From Riptortus pedestris (Eukaryota > Arthropoda > Insecta > Hemiptera > Alydidae): a DNA stretch of 64,000 nt. The stretch lies in contig CM032229.1 in assembly GCA_019009955.1 (NCBI GenBank), positions 84,777,001 to 84,841,000 of the forward strand. The letters are read 5' to 3'. Shown in pieces: positions 23,310 to 34,819 of the stretch. The position numbers and the translations under genes are program-made. Below the pieces are notes generated by a model. That model saw only the letters and a list, made by a program, of their open reading frames with translations, was not told the origin of the DNA and searched no databases. Each line of letters starts with the position of its first letter. Position 1 is the stretch's first letter.

Positions 23310-23820
23310 AAAAAAGTAAACCCTCACTTCTATATTATTGACAATGAGCAATAGTCATATTAATAATAAACTCTTATCATGAACCACTTTATTCGCAGCC
23401 TAAGTACCAAATATCGTCTCCATTGAACTTTTACTGTGTGAGATAGATTCAAATATGTCATCTATTAAGATTTTCTGTCGACATGAGTGTAATGTTTATT
23501 TCATGATAGATTCAAATATGTCATCTATTAAGATTTTCTGTCGACATGAGTGTAATGTTTATTTCATGATAGATTCAAATATGTCATCTATTAAGATTTT
23601 CTGTCGACATGAGTGTAATGTTTATTTCATCTTTACCATCCTAAATATTTTACTGTTTAATTCTACTTTAATGTTCATAATTGTTAATGGCTGAATTCGG
23701 ACCAGGAACCTATTTCTGATTTGATAATTCTGAATATCTGCATATTATGAGTGGAATCAATGGTGTCATGCCAACACATGGGAAAATTACGTTACTTAGT
23801 TTACGCAGCATCCCATAATA
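23310..23820 (+). mobile_element. Helentron-like element, rearranged copy K
   Basis: AGTAAACCCTCACTTCTA, ACCACTTTATTCGCAGCCTAAGTACCAAATAT and TTGAACTTTTACTGTGTGAGATA (23315-23445) are middle-section words. After a 63-bp triplication comes TTAATGGCTGAATTCGGACCAGG, which normally lies upstream, and then a degraded right end (GGGAAAATTACGTTACTTAGTTTACGCAGC, 23780-23810). The order is therefore scrambled. Confidence 0.55.
23442..23630. repeat. three perfect tandem copies of a 63-bp unit
   Basis: Units at 23442-23504, 23505-23567 and 23568-23630 appear identical base for base. Because 63 is divisible by three they keep one frame open, giving a 21-residue repeat (MSSIKIFCRHECNVYF...), which is a by-product and not a gene. 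Confidence 0.95.
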
Positions 23821-25069
23821 TATGTACAAAAGATTTTTCACTTACTTTGAGGCATTTTCTGGGAACATGAATAAATTTCTATTTAGCAACGGGAGTCAGA
23901 AGTAAAAAATTTTAAAATTTCACTATTCTTTCTAAGCGCTGTCCAAGGATAAATAGTGAACTCTATTTGGTAACTTGTGAAGTCGAAAATCAGAATTTGA
24001 AATGCATAAATGTTTTAGAAACGAAAACTATTGTAAACAATTTGTTCTTTATGGTTATTCCATAAAACCAATATTAACTAACCTCTTGGTGAATGTGTTT
24101 TAATGTCCAAATGAACCCCACTTTTGAGGATGGTAGTGATGAAGTATAAAACACTGAATGTTAACAATATTGATTCCCTTAATACGTATTAAAAATATAT
24201 CTCAATTCTTTTGAAGTATTTCAATGGAACGAGAGTAATTTCTCTTAAGGCATTCTAATGGAAATCGAATAAATTCTGTTTGACACCCCGAAGTTGGAAG
24301 TTTAAACTTCCAAATTCATAAAAGTAAATTACGTTTATAGAATGTTGACTTTCAACCCAGGCACATGTATTAGGCAAAGCTTGAATTTAACTTTAATACA
24401 ATTGAAAATGGATCTGTATGGAACGAAAAGTACTCAAAGCTATTCTATTTTATTTTCCTCGTCTGATATGAAATTATTATTATGCAATGGTAGATAAAGA
24501 TGGCCGACGGAAATAGGAAGAAGGGAGACAATTATTCTGTAATTTCGTCATTAAATTAATTCCTGTTGCCCAGGTGAGAATCGAACTATATACCTAGGAA
24601 GGTGGGGTTATATATCACGACTCTAGGTTTACCAAATGAGTTTCTAATAATGGCGCAATGAAATCTACATGTAGAATTTAACCTTAGCATAAGACGGTAA
24701 AAACAGGACCGACCTTAATGTAAGTCGACTGGAGATTGGATGTCCATTTAGAATCAAATAAATATGTAGCTTAAATGAGGGCTCTCTTCTGTTGAAGTGA
24801 TCAAACGTACGGTAATGTGGTATAAATAACTCCTCCAATCCTTAGATATACCGTAAATATTTATTGTCTTTACCTTTATAGCGTTTATCCCACAAATAAA
24901 GTACCATCAAACTCTTAAAAAATTGACGGTACTTTAACGATACATTAAATAATATTAAATATGTACCAAAAACGTTGCAAAAATAAACCACTTTTCATTC
25001 GTACTTTAGTCAGTACATATGGCTCCAAGGTTTTAAAAAGAGAAATGTATTTTAACATGAAACCACATA
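23821..25069. other. no gene; small hairpin at 24897-24935
   Basis: AT-rich sequence. TAAAGTACCATCAA and TTGACGGTACTTTA form a 13-of-14 bp inverted repeat around a 12-nt loop. No other structure was found. Confidence 0.4.
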
Positions 25070-26340
25070 AAAGTGCACTTAATTTTAACCAAATATAAAA
25101 AGATCGATTTATTTTCAAACATCTTTTATCAAAACACTTTTAAATACATTGTAGCAAACCATACACATAACACACTACACGCATATACAGACGGTTCCAA
25201 AACTGCCAGTGGTACAGGTGCAGCGGCAGTCATTGACAATCATATCCACAGCATTAAACTACCTGATGACACAAGCATATACACTGCAGAGCTACATGCA
25301 ATATTACTCGCACTATCCAATATAGACACAAACCTTCAGAAAAATGTCCTACTCTGCACAGATTTAATAAGCTCATTACACTCAATATGAAACATTTACA
25401 ATTCACATCCTGTAATCACAGACGTTTTCTCTCACATTAACAGACTTAAACATGTAAACATAACTATGTTATGGATGCCTGTGCACGAAGACATTAAACA
25501 GAATACTATAGTAGACAAGCATACAAAACTAGCCACAAAGAAAAACACTACTGAGATGAACTTACTAACTATACAGGACTTATGCAAAGTAACAAAGACA
25601 AGAAATACTTGACATATGGCAAGGTCACGGGCTGAACTCGACTAGTAAGCTTAGAGAAATTAAACATTCATTGAAGCCGTGGCCCTACGGCTTTAAAACA
25701 AGAAGAGACGAAGTAATACTTACACGGTTACGAATTGGACACACTTTACTAACACACTCATACTTAATGGACAAAAAAGACAAACCGATTTTTAGATGTT
25801 GTAATGTAGCTCTGACAGTTAAACATATACTGACTGACTGCAGGCAATGCAATCACTTACGGATACCACATAATTTACATGAGCTACTGACAAAGGAGAG
25901 GCCATACATAGATGCTATTCTCAAACATTTAAAGACTAAACACATCTATTCAAAAATCTGATATATTTTTAAATTAAGTTTTACATTTTTATTTTTACAA
26001 CATTTTTGGATGCAAAAATAAACATTTTATCTAAACCTCAATTATTTTAAATTTCTTTTACTCCATTTAGATGCCCATTATATTTTATTGCTAGCTTCTT
26101 TATAAGATATTTTTTTTGTTTTTGAATTTAATGATTCATTTTCGTTTATTTATTTTTGATTTGTCGATTCGTCTTTTTTTTTGTCTCTTTGGTTGCGTTC
26201 TCAGTTTGTTCTGTTCTAATTGTATTGTTCAATTTTTTTTGTTACTGTTTTCATTTTTTATTTTGTTGATATTCATTGCTATTTGATGAGCAATATCTCC
26301 TCGCAGCGAACGCTCCATAATAAATAAATAAATTAAAAAA
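25070..26340 (+). mobile_element. I-clade non-LTR retrotransposon, 5'-truncated
   Basis: The 3' part of a LINE: RNase H domain, C-terminal zinc-knuckle region, stop at about 25961, then a ~380-bp 3' UTR ending in AATAAATAAATAAATTAAAAAAA (26319-26341). The 3' UTR words TCTAAACCTCAATTATTTTAAATT recur at 1660-1690. Truncation from the 5' side and an A-rich 3' end are typical of LINE insertions. Confidence 0.75.
25073..25961 (+). pseudogene. LINE ORF2 C-terminus (RNase H and CCHC) with stop and frameshift
   Basis: The RNase H motifs are YTDGSKTASGTGAA (first Asp), IYTAELHAILLAL (Glu) and LLCTDLISSLHSI (second Asp). A premature TGA follows at 25388-25390, after which the same frame continues with ITMLWMPVHEDIKQNTIVDK. 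A second frame from 25671 gives LTRLRIGHTLLTHSYLMDKK and a CC...H...C zinc-knuckle-like region ending at 25961, typical of I/Jockey LINEs. Two disruptions show it is inactive. Confidence 0.75.
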
Positions 26341-26341
26341 A

Positions 26342-27167
26342 TATCATTTTGTATTTATGATATTAATTTGTTTCACTAATAAAATCGTTATCAGTAATTT
26401 CCAGAAAAAAATAATTTAAGCGAATTTTTGTATTTTTGTAGTGAGTGTCACTCTTGGATAGGACCTCCTAATATTCATGGAATGATTTTTTTTATTGCCT
26501 TCTGCTTGAGAGTATACCGATGATAACTCAAGGAAGAATAAAGGGAATTCAACTCCAATCCGGAACTATTACAGAGCCATCCTCGGAAGGCATAATCGCC
26601 TGAGATTTGTAGTATTAACCAACATGAACACTTTTCAAAATAATCAAAATCACAATTTTTATTTTGAGATTTGGAAAAATTTCAAACAACCTACAGTGTA
26701 CTTATATTACAACCTATAGTGCGTTACATGGTATATGAAAGGACACGACTATATAACAAAGTAAAAGGACTCCACTCCCATCTACCTACCTCAGTTAGAA
26801 GAGCTCCTAGAGAGATTTCAAAAAAGCCTGTCCTGCGATTTTGGCCGCTTTTATGAAAATGTTACGTAGCCGTATTTTGGAAATCGTTCGAGATAAAAAA
26901 ATAAAATTTGATATTTGTCTTGTTCTTAGTACCTATACTAAATTTTAGGAAATTCTATAATGGTCTAGTAAAATTTTAATTCAAATTGTGTTTTGGAATG
27001 ACTCTAAAAGTAATTGTGCTATTAATTGCTTGTATTTGTCAATTGGATTTATTGTGTCTAGAGGTTTCCGGGGAGGGGGGGTCCATAGCAATGTCTGCGA
27101 GATGTAATAGTAGCATCAGAAGATTCAAACTTAGATGAGCAGTTTCGTAACGCTCCTAATATTTGCT
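26342..27167. other. unassigned sequence
   Basis: AT-rich; the 61-codon plus frame at 26671-26856 looks mildly protein-like (YERTRLYNKVKGLHSHLPTS) but I cannot identify it. G-rich GGGGAGGGGGGG occurs at 27071. Confidence 0.35.
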
Positions 27168-27565
27168 GTTTTATCAGATTTCTCTTAAGGCAATTTGCAA
27201 AAATAAAAATCAAGTTTGTTAATGCCGGAAATTGAACAGTGGGGCATTTCGAAAAATTTTAAATTCCGTTATTATGCGTTGGATCGAAAAAGTGTATAGA
27301 ACCAATCTTATTGCAAATCTAATATTCTATAAATGTTGTTATGTACGTTGTTTCACTATCTTTAATATTAACAGAAATATTCGCATTTTTTAGTTTTCGT
27401 CCTGCAGTTAATCCTACGCATGCCATATTATCAATAAGCTATTATATTATTAAGCACAGTATTTGATGCCTAAATACCAAATATTGTGTTCATTGAACTT
27501 TTACGTCTTGAGATAAATGCATATATGTGACGCACGTGGGAAATCTGCTTAGCTTCTAATAGTAA
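27168..27565 (+). mobile_element. Helentron-like element, copy L (short)
   Basis: Left terminus CAGATTTCTCTTAAGGCAA (27175), the AAAAATCAAGTTTGTTAATG..GGAAATTGAACAG section, middle words GGATCGAAAAAGTGTATAGAACCAATCTTATTGCAAAT, and right subterminal repeat CACGTGGGAAATCTGCTTAG (27534-27553). The hairpin is lost. Internal deletions shorten it to about 400 bp. Confidence 0.65.
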
Positions 27566-28088
27566 AAAATCTTTTCGCTGCTGTAAGTGGAACTTGCAAT
27601 CGTCTGGATACACAAAAGTCATCTTTCCCTTATTCCTTCCAGGTACACTACATTACTACGGTACTCATCCTGAGTTGTGTTATATCCCTTAAACTACTTA
27701 GGTGCCTGCTGGCTACCTGAAGGAAAGTCTTGAATTGGGTGCAGAGAACCTGGAAGTTGATCATGTACTCCATGAACCCTGGTCATTCCTCTTTCCATTT
27801 TAATTGCGTTGCCCAGGTGACATTCATAAAAACAGGGTATTACGAATTATTTGTAGTAAGCACAAGATACACGAACACTCTTAAAGATTATTAGTCATAT
27901 ATGGGGAGTCCAAATGTTTATTAGAATAGTTAGCGCTTAATTCAGTGTTGAATTTATTTTATTATTTTTGGGGCAAAATGGGCTTTATTTTCAAGAATAT
28001 ATTTAATTCTTATATCAAATTCTTCTATAACTTATTATTTATTGGGTGCAGGTAAGTTATTTAATGTAGGTAGGATGAAAGAATTGGC
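27566..28088. other. no recognisable feature
   Basis: Mixed-composition sequence without recognisable genes or element ends. Confidence 0.4.
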
Positions 28089-28352
28089 TATGCTTCCACT
28101 GTAACCATTTATTAAAACGGCAGAGCGCTTTCGATGCAGTGCATCATCGTCAGTGCCCAAAGGTACTGGATGTTGACCCGACGGCTCTTGGAGCTAGACT
28201 CAGAATTAAGTTTGTTTACCCGCCAGCCTAGTTTTAAGTCAGGCAATACTCCAAGAGCCGTAAGGTCAACATCCAGTTTCTTCGGGCCTGAAGATGATGC
28301 ACTGCATCGAATGCGCTCTGTCGTTTTAATAAATTGTTACAGTGGAAGCATA
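28089..28352. mobile_element. foldback element: 104-bp inverted arms around a 56-bp spacer
   Basis: Left arm 28089-28192 and right arm 28249-28352 are near-perfect inverted copies (outer end TATGCTTCCACTGTAAC, inner end CGGCTCTTGGAG). Each arm, read outward, contains GATGATGCACTGCATCGAA, a CTGANGA-stem-GAA arrangement, followed by TTTTAATAAA. The 142-codon frame at 28134-28562 crosses the palindrome and is not a gene. It may be a MITE or a paired-terminus fragment of a Penelope-like retroelement; the class is not settled. Confidence 0.75.
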
Positions 28353-29012
28353 CACCTGATGCACCGTGCAACATTTATCTACCTATGCAGTGCAATCAGG
28401 CCTAATAGATATCAGACTCACAATACAAATCCTGTGGTTCGTTTCATTTCTGATCGCCAGCGGCTGTGCTGTTCTTATTGTATAACCATGAAACATGATA
28501 CAAGTATTCAACATCCCAATCACAGACATAAATTTTTCGAGGACAGGAGTAAATATTTTTAGTAGTAAAACTCTTAAAACACTGCTCGAATGTATTAATT
28601 CTATAAAAAAAACAATCCTTGTGTCAATATAAATTAAAGAACTTTACGTCTTTTTGTACACAAGAAGAATACTAACAAAAATGATGAGGTATAAAATAAA
28701 GCTCCAATAAAATTGTCAGACATATTTATCAGAAAATATTTTATTATTTGATTTATCTTTCAGATCCAGACAAGTTCTTCATCATTTATAAAGCATGTTA
28801 CCCTTTAATAATTTAAGACTAATAAAGTATGTAAATAAATTATAAAAGCATGTTATATATTTAGAGTGTTATGAAGACTGTTACTAAGATTGTTAGCATA
28901 AATAATTTATTATATAAAATTATTAAACTGATGTATTTTAGAAAATGTACTCATCGAAATTCCTATATTTTAATCACGGATATCGGCTGTAGAAGGAAAA
29001 TAACAGAAGTTA
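28353..29012. other. no recognisable feature
   Basis: AT-rich sequence up to the target-site duplication of the hAT element. Confidence 0.45.
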
Positions 29013-29020
29013 CAGTGTAG

Positions 29021-30320
29021 CAGAGTTGGGCAGTAATTAAATACTTTTGTAATTAACTACTTTTTCAACTAATAAATACTAGTTATGTAATTGCAACTAC
29101 AGTTACAAAAATTTAGTTGGTAACTGTAGTTTCATTTTCTTGGTTTCGCAATTACAGTAATTGTAACTGGTATTAGGGTCTGAATGCTTTGAGAGCTCTG
29201 GCCAGGGACCGTGATGCATGGCTGTCCTGGACTTAGACACCTACACGCTGAAAGGCACAAAGGAGGTAGCAAAAGAAGAAGAAGAGTAATTGGTATTCAT
29301 AAATCCAACTACTAATTGAAATAAATAGTAGTTATAAAAATAATTACAATTAGTAGTTGTAATTGTAACTGTAGTTATTGAGTAATAACTACAACTACAT
29401 ATAGATCAGCTGTTTTTTTACGTTTCAAAGAGCGAATATATTTTGATCGCCTATAAATATAATATATAAATATTTACATTCGTGGTGGTGATGAGTGGAT
29501 CATCAGAGATGAGCCACGTTCAATTGGTGCAAATAATATGCGAGAAGGATTGAAGGTGGACACTCCTATCAGCACACTTTCTTGTTCTAGCAATCGCCTC
29601 TTGTCACTCTCCCGCAGGGGACTCCAGTCTTTCATCTATAATCGCCACAAGTCGGCGACGAAAAGATTTTTGAAACAAATTACACTGAGTGGCAGTGAAA
29701 GTGAGAACGGGAACTGCTTTTTTTTTTTTGTGCAGAGCATTATAGAGATTATTTTCTTTTGCCGCGATGGCAAAAGCCCCAAAATCAGATAGCCTGTCTT
29801 ACAAAAATTCTGAGTTAAGAGTACTTTTAATGGGTAATTTGTTTAAATTTTAAAAGTATTATTTAATTTCATTCGGCTGGGGAAAATATAAAAAGGTATT
29901 TACATATTATTTTCGTCAGTTTTCATTTATTTGCATTAAAATTATTTTCTATTATTATAATAAATAGTATATGTAATATAATAAACTTTTGAATATAAAG
30001 ACATTGGATGTAGTTATTTCTTAACAGCCTCAACTACTTCAGTCAGTGTTCCCCACAGTTCTTTAAAGTAACTACCCAAGTAACTGTAGTTGCAACTACA
30101 ACTACAGTTACAATTACTAACTGTAGTTGTTTTTGGAACTACTGATTTTCTCAACTACTAACTGTAGTTGTGAAATTTCAATTACAATTACTTCAGTTGA
30201 AAAATGTAGTTGCCCATTACCAATAACTAATTACATTAGTAGTTGTAATTGTAACTATATTTCAACTAATGTAGTTATAACTTGTAATTGTACTCGTAAT
30301 TACAATTTTGCCCAACTCTG
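29021..30320. mobile_element. hAT-superfamily non-autonomous transposon
   Basis: Ends CAGAGTTGGGCA (29021) and its inverted partner TGCCCAACTCTG-like TTTGCCCAACTCTG (30320) are flanked by a perfect 8-bp duplication CAGTGTAG (29013-29020 and 30321-30328). Both 350-bp flanks are packed with GTAGTTGTAATTGTAACTAC-type subterminal repeats in both orientations. 8-bp duplications and CAG-starting ends are hAT hallmarks. Inside, the 84-codon frame at 29538-29792 has no recognisable transposase; a separate retro-insertion lies at 29175-29286. Confidence 0.9.
29175..29286 (+). mobile_element. nested short retro-insertion in the hAT left flank
   Basis: A GC-richer 112-bp block ending in (AAG)n interrupts the AT-rich subterminal array. 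It is flanked by TAACTGGTATT (29164-29174) and TAATTGGTATT (29287-29297), an 11-bp target duplication with one mismatch. The sequence GGGACCGTGATGCATGGCTG resembles the DRDAW-type C-terminus of RTE-like LINEs; that assignment is tentative. Confidence 0.6.
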
Positions 30321-30639
30321 CAGTGTAGCCTACGTATCGGAAAATTGCTTTCCTTTCTGGAAGGAGGAACATATGAACCTGTGTCTTTAGCTAGTTTTCA
30401 TTTAATTCTGACCTTTTTTATAATTTAGCTATTTATTATTTTTACTCTAACACCGTTATTTATCGTCGTAAGAATGGTTCCGTTCTTATTTTTGCAGCGA
30501 GTATATTAATGAAGTTTCCTATTTAATCATTTGTAAAGAAATGAGTTAACTTAATAAGCCATTTACTGTTATCGCCAAAACGGAACATATTTGATATTTC
30601 TTATTACGCTTTTAACGTTTAATATACAAGGCGGGCTCT

Positions 30640-31250
30640 TCGGCTCTCCTTGGCGAGAGTCCACTTTTCACTGCCATAAATTACTTTTGCCTAGAACCGC
30701 CTAGGTTATTTTCAATTTCATTTTCTGGAAAGACCCTTAAAGCGGAGACCTTTTGCAGATCATAGAAACGTCTGTCCCCTTCGACTATTTTGACTTTTAT
30801 ATTTCTTTGCTTAACTTTCCCTCTTATGTTCTTGAATGTTCTGCAAGTATGAAGAGTTTACTGCTCCTTCAATTAGACAAGACTATCAGTATCCCTAATT
30901 CGTCTTTATTTATTTTTCTCCGTACTTATTTTAAGTCCTATCTTATGCTGCTCGTGAAAACGTTTTCTGATCATAAGCCAATCCTACCCATGTAATAAAT
31001 TCATAGCTAACGTTCGCCATGTGCTGCGTCATTGTGTTTTATTAGAACTGCGCGTGTGTGTCTTACTTTTGGATATCTTCTTAGAGGGCGTGGCTAAGCC
31101 ATATAATGTACATCTTCAGCAAGTGATTACCTCAAAGCCATCAGAGACCCTAACTCCGTTTTTGACCTTATGTCCTGATAAGTTTGCTAGTTATTCCAAC
31201 TGACTTTAATGCCTACTGCTATTTTAGCTTGTCTACACCGGCATATGCCT
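30640..31250 (-). pseudogene. decayed LINE reverse transcriptase C-terminus
   Basis: On the minus strand, scraps read in order: a KLIRDLSGHKVKN-like piece with a SDGFEVI segment (31200-31110), then near 30770-30650 EGDRRFYDLQKV and YGSEKWTLAKESRRA. The last matches the YGSExWTLT motif that follows the RT in RTE/Jockey-type elements. Frequent stops and frameshifts separate the scraps, so family assignment is approximate. Confidence 0.4.
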
Positions 31251-33940
31251 CTTATAGTCATTGAAGAGTGCCGTAAAACAAAGCTTTATTTTTTATAAAA
31301 GAGAAAATTCAATTATTATTCCTCAGTTTCAAATGCTGGAAAAAAACTATACATCACCATAATAACGCTTAAATAATATGAATTCATTCTAAGATGTGAG
31401 ATTGACTACTGCATCTATCACAGAATTAGTTAAGATGATCTCTGGCATCAATGCCAGAAGACATATTATGTACTATAATAATTTATATTATGTACTGTAA
31501 TAATTTATTTAAAAGATATGAATTTCTACAGGTATTTTCCTTTGGTATATCCTTTCTTTAGTCGATGTTTGCCAATGTTTTTTGTAAATGCTTAATGGGA
31601 GTGGTATGAGATTATTTTCACCATATTTCTTGCAAGCTATCTTTACAGTATATAGTTCTACAGTCGTAATAGTAGCTGAATCTTTGCCACTTGTAGCCTC
31701 TGCAAACCCTCTTCTTCCTGTGACTCTCCCGTCAATAACATTTTTCTCGGCATGTATTCCATTCCCAACGATATTCTGTCTTTCCTAATAGCACAGCCGA
31801 TATCAGGATTGACATGCAAATCCATTACTTTGTTTTTTCTTCTGATCTAATCTGCTTTTTTCACTGTTCTAATATCTTTCTTTGGACTTCTGACTCCGTG
31901 AGACACTGTCTTTCATAACTATTGGTTTGATACCTGCTCGGCAAATTCGCACCATTGTTTCCTGGACAGAGTTTTAAGTTGATAGATTATGGAGGATATA
32001 AAAGCCTCTGACTCTTATGACTATTCTGGCATTTAGTGCTGGTTACACGTTATCGCTGTCTACAATCAATAGATGATTTTAATATCGCCTTACAGCCCCG
32101 TACTTTTTATATTCTTTCGCAATCATCTACACCTTAGTGCATCCTAAAAGAGCTTTACGCGCTGAAATAATACGTATGAAATGTGTAAAAAAACAAAATT
32201 TGCGTTATGTAAATTGAAATTCTACATATATGATCTCTTAGTGAAGTTTATAAACATTTATAAACGTGTGTACTGAAAAACGTTTTAACAAAGTTTGAAA
32301 TTTTCGTGCAATTGTTTGCAATAGTTAACTCTCTTCCTACGGTTTGTGGTCTCTGATACGAAAACGCTATGATTTCACTTCTATATTTACTCGCCAGCTG
32401 TTCTCATATATCTATAATTGTCACTCTAATGCTTACCGTTACTAAGAGATGATTCCCTAACAGTTTTGGACTTGATGTACTTCTTCCTGATAAATGATTA
32501 TCAACCAAGATTTTAGTTCAGTACTATCCAATAATTATATTATAAATAATTGGTACCACAATTATTATAATATTTAAGATATACCACATGAAATGTTACT
32601 TTTTTTCACCGACTTATGATTTATTGTAATTCAAAAGGAAATTTTGAAATCTCCCTGCTGGAATGATCTTTGTATTTTTTACCCTTCAGACTTATTCTTC
32701 TTTTTTAGAATATTTGAACTCCGCCCTTTAATTACCATACCATACTAAAGTTTATGCTTCAAAAATTCAGTTATTTAGTACGCTTTTAGAAACTACGTTC
32801 GTTTGTTATTTTATTGTGAAGGTTTTGGCCTCTAAAAATACTTTTGTAAACGTAGCCAAATTTTTTATTGTTAGCCTACATATGTAAAAATTGAAATGTG
32901 TTAAAACAATTGTTTTGTTTTTTCTCTAAGAAATGTCTCTGTAAGAAAGGGCTCTTTATATTTAAATGTCATTGATTTGCAGGTCGTTGAACTTAAATCT
33001 TCGGTCCTTCTTGCGTGGGGACTAGTGCCCATCTTCGGGCAGGATTTCTGGACATTAATTCCTTTAATTTCTGTTCCATATTTAATATTACAATATTGTA
33101 ATCATGGGTCACAAAATTCCAATCAACTTTTTTTGTGGAGATGGTGGGGGGGGGGGGGCGTTGTGGTACTAGCTCTATGAAAAGTTCTGGTGTCTGGGAG
33201 AAAGAAGAAAGGGAGTGTGGAGGGAAAATGAAAGAAGGGGGAATAGGAAAATTGGATGGTAAGGGGCATGCGCGCGAAGAGGAACACATAACATAATAGG
33301 CGATCGGACGAAACCACTCTACTGGCTGAGGGGTGCGAACAGTCTAGCTGAGTGGGTCCGCCCACCCGCTGGTGAGCATGTTGGAAATTTAATGCAAAGG
33401 CAAACTGGGAAGGAGTTAGTTTCTTAAATAATTAATACTCTGATACAGTTAAAATATTCATTATTCTTAATGACATTTTTATAATTTGGTAACTTTTGAT
33501 TTTTTTTTTTTGCCATCTTAAGAATGTGATTAGGTGCAGACATTAATAACTTATGGGTAAAAGTCTTGACGAAATTGTGGAGATGGATGTGGCGATGTTT
33601 CGTCCTTGGTGTGAAGGTCAATGGCAAACCCCCTGGATTGGGATGCCTCCCTGACCCTCTTATTGTCTACCTATCCTTGTCAGGCCTACACCCTTAGTCA
33701 TCTGTCCAGACGTCAACCCTTTATCTCCTAGCCAGCCCCATCTTTCCGCTATAAGCCTCTCATCTTTAGCTTCACTTATTTCGCCACGATATATTATTAT
33801 TTTTTTATTTTTTAATTATTTTTTACTATTAGTCTTCTTTCATGTTTTAAAAGTCTCATTACTGGTGATAAGCGCGAAATTGGTTGCTACCACTCTCAAA
33901 AATCTTTCCCGAGTGCACTTCCACTCTCCTAATAAAATTC
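31251..33940. other. mostly featureless; one open minus frame and a poly-G run
   Basis: A minus-strand frame without ATG is open from about 31790 to 31500 (IHAEKNVIDGRVTGRRGFAE) and could be another LINE relic; I cannot identify it. A G12-type run lies at 33147-33158. 33240-33400 and 33590-33770 are GC-richer. The other small frames here lack any recognisable content. Confidence 0.35.
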
Positions 33941-33944
33941 CCCC

Positions 33945-33990
33945 TTTACGTCACCGTAGCCTAGTCATGTGACCATCGACGCCATTTTGG
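33945..33990. promoter_or_regulatory. cluster of CRE-, E-box- and YY1-type sites upstream of MEP-1
   Basis: Within 46 bp lie TTACGTCA (CRE half-palindrome variant, 33946-33953), GTCATGTGAC (M-box type E-box, 33964-33973) and CGCCATTTT (YY1-type, 33980-33988). They sit about 500 bp before the proposed MEP-1 start in a GC-richer stretch. Binding is inferred from consensus only. Confidence 0.35.
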
Positions 33991-34452
33991 CACTCGCCTC
34001 ATTGTTTGTTGTTACCGAGTTCCATTGCAAGGGGCTCAACTCAGCCTTTTACCCGCGCCACTCTCTTCCTCTCTTACCCTTTAATTACGCCCCTAGCTCA
34101 GTCATAGTTGACTCTCCTAACTCGGATCGACATTCTATAACGGCTTTATACTAGTACCTCGTCATTATTTAAAGGTTCGCCCTTATTTGTATTTAGTATT
34201 GCATTTCGCTCTTTGTCTATCAGATTCGGAAAACCGAGTGACTGTAAAAACTGAGCGGGAGTCATTTTCGCAGAATTCTTTTATCCCATATGCATGTAAT
34301 GTGTTAAATATTAATGATTTCTTAAGCGTTTCTTCCTAATTTCGTTTTTCAAGAATTTTGATTAATATATTCCTTTCAATTTTAGCTTAATTTAAGTTTC
34401 TTTACAGCCCTTTCTTATCGACTGCCGTGCTCTCTACCGGCGAACTTGTAAC

Positions 34453-34480
34453 TATAAAATGGCACTGCGCGTACTCAGTT
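34453..34480 (+). promoter_or_regulatory. candidate core promoter of MEP-1 (TATA and initiator)
   Basis: TATAAAA at 34453-34459 is followed by TCAGTT (34475-34480), the arthropod initiator consensus TCAKTY, with A+1 at 34477. The TATA-to-A spacing of about 24 nt is a little short. It is followed by a possible noncoding exon ending in a good donor, which supports the location. No DPE was found at +28. Confidence 0.45.
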
Positions 34481-34819
34481 TCGTCCGTGTTAAAACTTAT
34501 TTAGTAGTGTAGTATGTTATAATTGTGATTATTTGTGATTAATTAGTTCGAATGAGAAACGTTTTAGAACGTTTAGCCATGGAACTTTTAAATTATTTTC
34601 ATTTGTCATAGTTTGTGTGTTTTGTGAACAGTTTGTGTACGACTTAGCCTGTACTACATTAAGGTTACCCATTTCTCACAACTTGCGACTGTTTTGTATT
34701 TTGTTATTTTCAACCTTATTCCTTGTTGTTAATAACAATTACACTTGAGGTCATTCGGAGATGTCGGATTATAAGATCTTCGATCCGAAAAAGTTTGTTT
34801 AACAAATTGGGCTTTTCTG
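34477..34819 (+). other. MEP-1 5' UTR exon (noncoding)
   Basis: The proposed first exon runs from the initiator to the donor CTG|GTAAGC at 34820. The acceptor TATATTTTTAG at 35041-35051 would join it to the exon bearing the start codon, giving a 232-bp UTR intron. It contains a 14-codon upstream ORF. Inferred from splice signals only. Confidence 0.45.
34761..34802 (+). CDS. upstream ORF in the MEP-1 leader
   Basis: GAGATGT context; encodes MSDYKIFDPKKFV and stops 18 nt before the splice donor. If the 5' UTR exon is right, ribosomes would meet this ORF before the MEP-1 start, so it could dampen translation. Its use is not shown. Confidence 0.3.
   Translation: MSDYKIFDPKKFV

Noticed and set aside
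28134..28562. 142-codon plus-strand frame
   Set aside because: Crosses the foldback palindrome; its two halves are translations of inverted copies.
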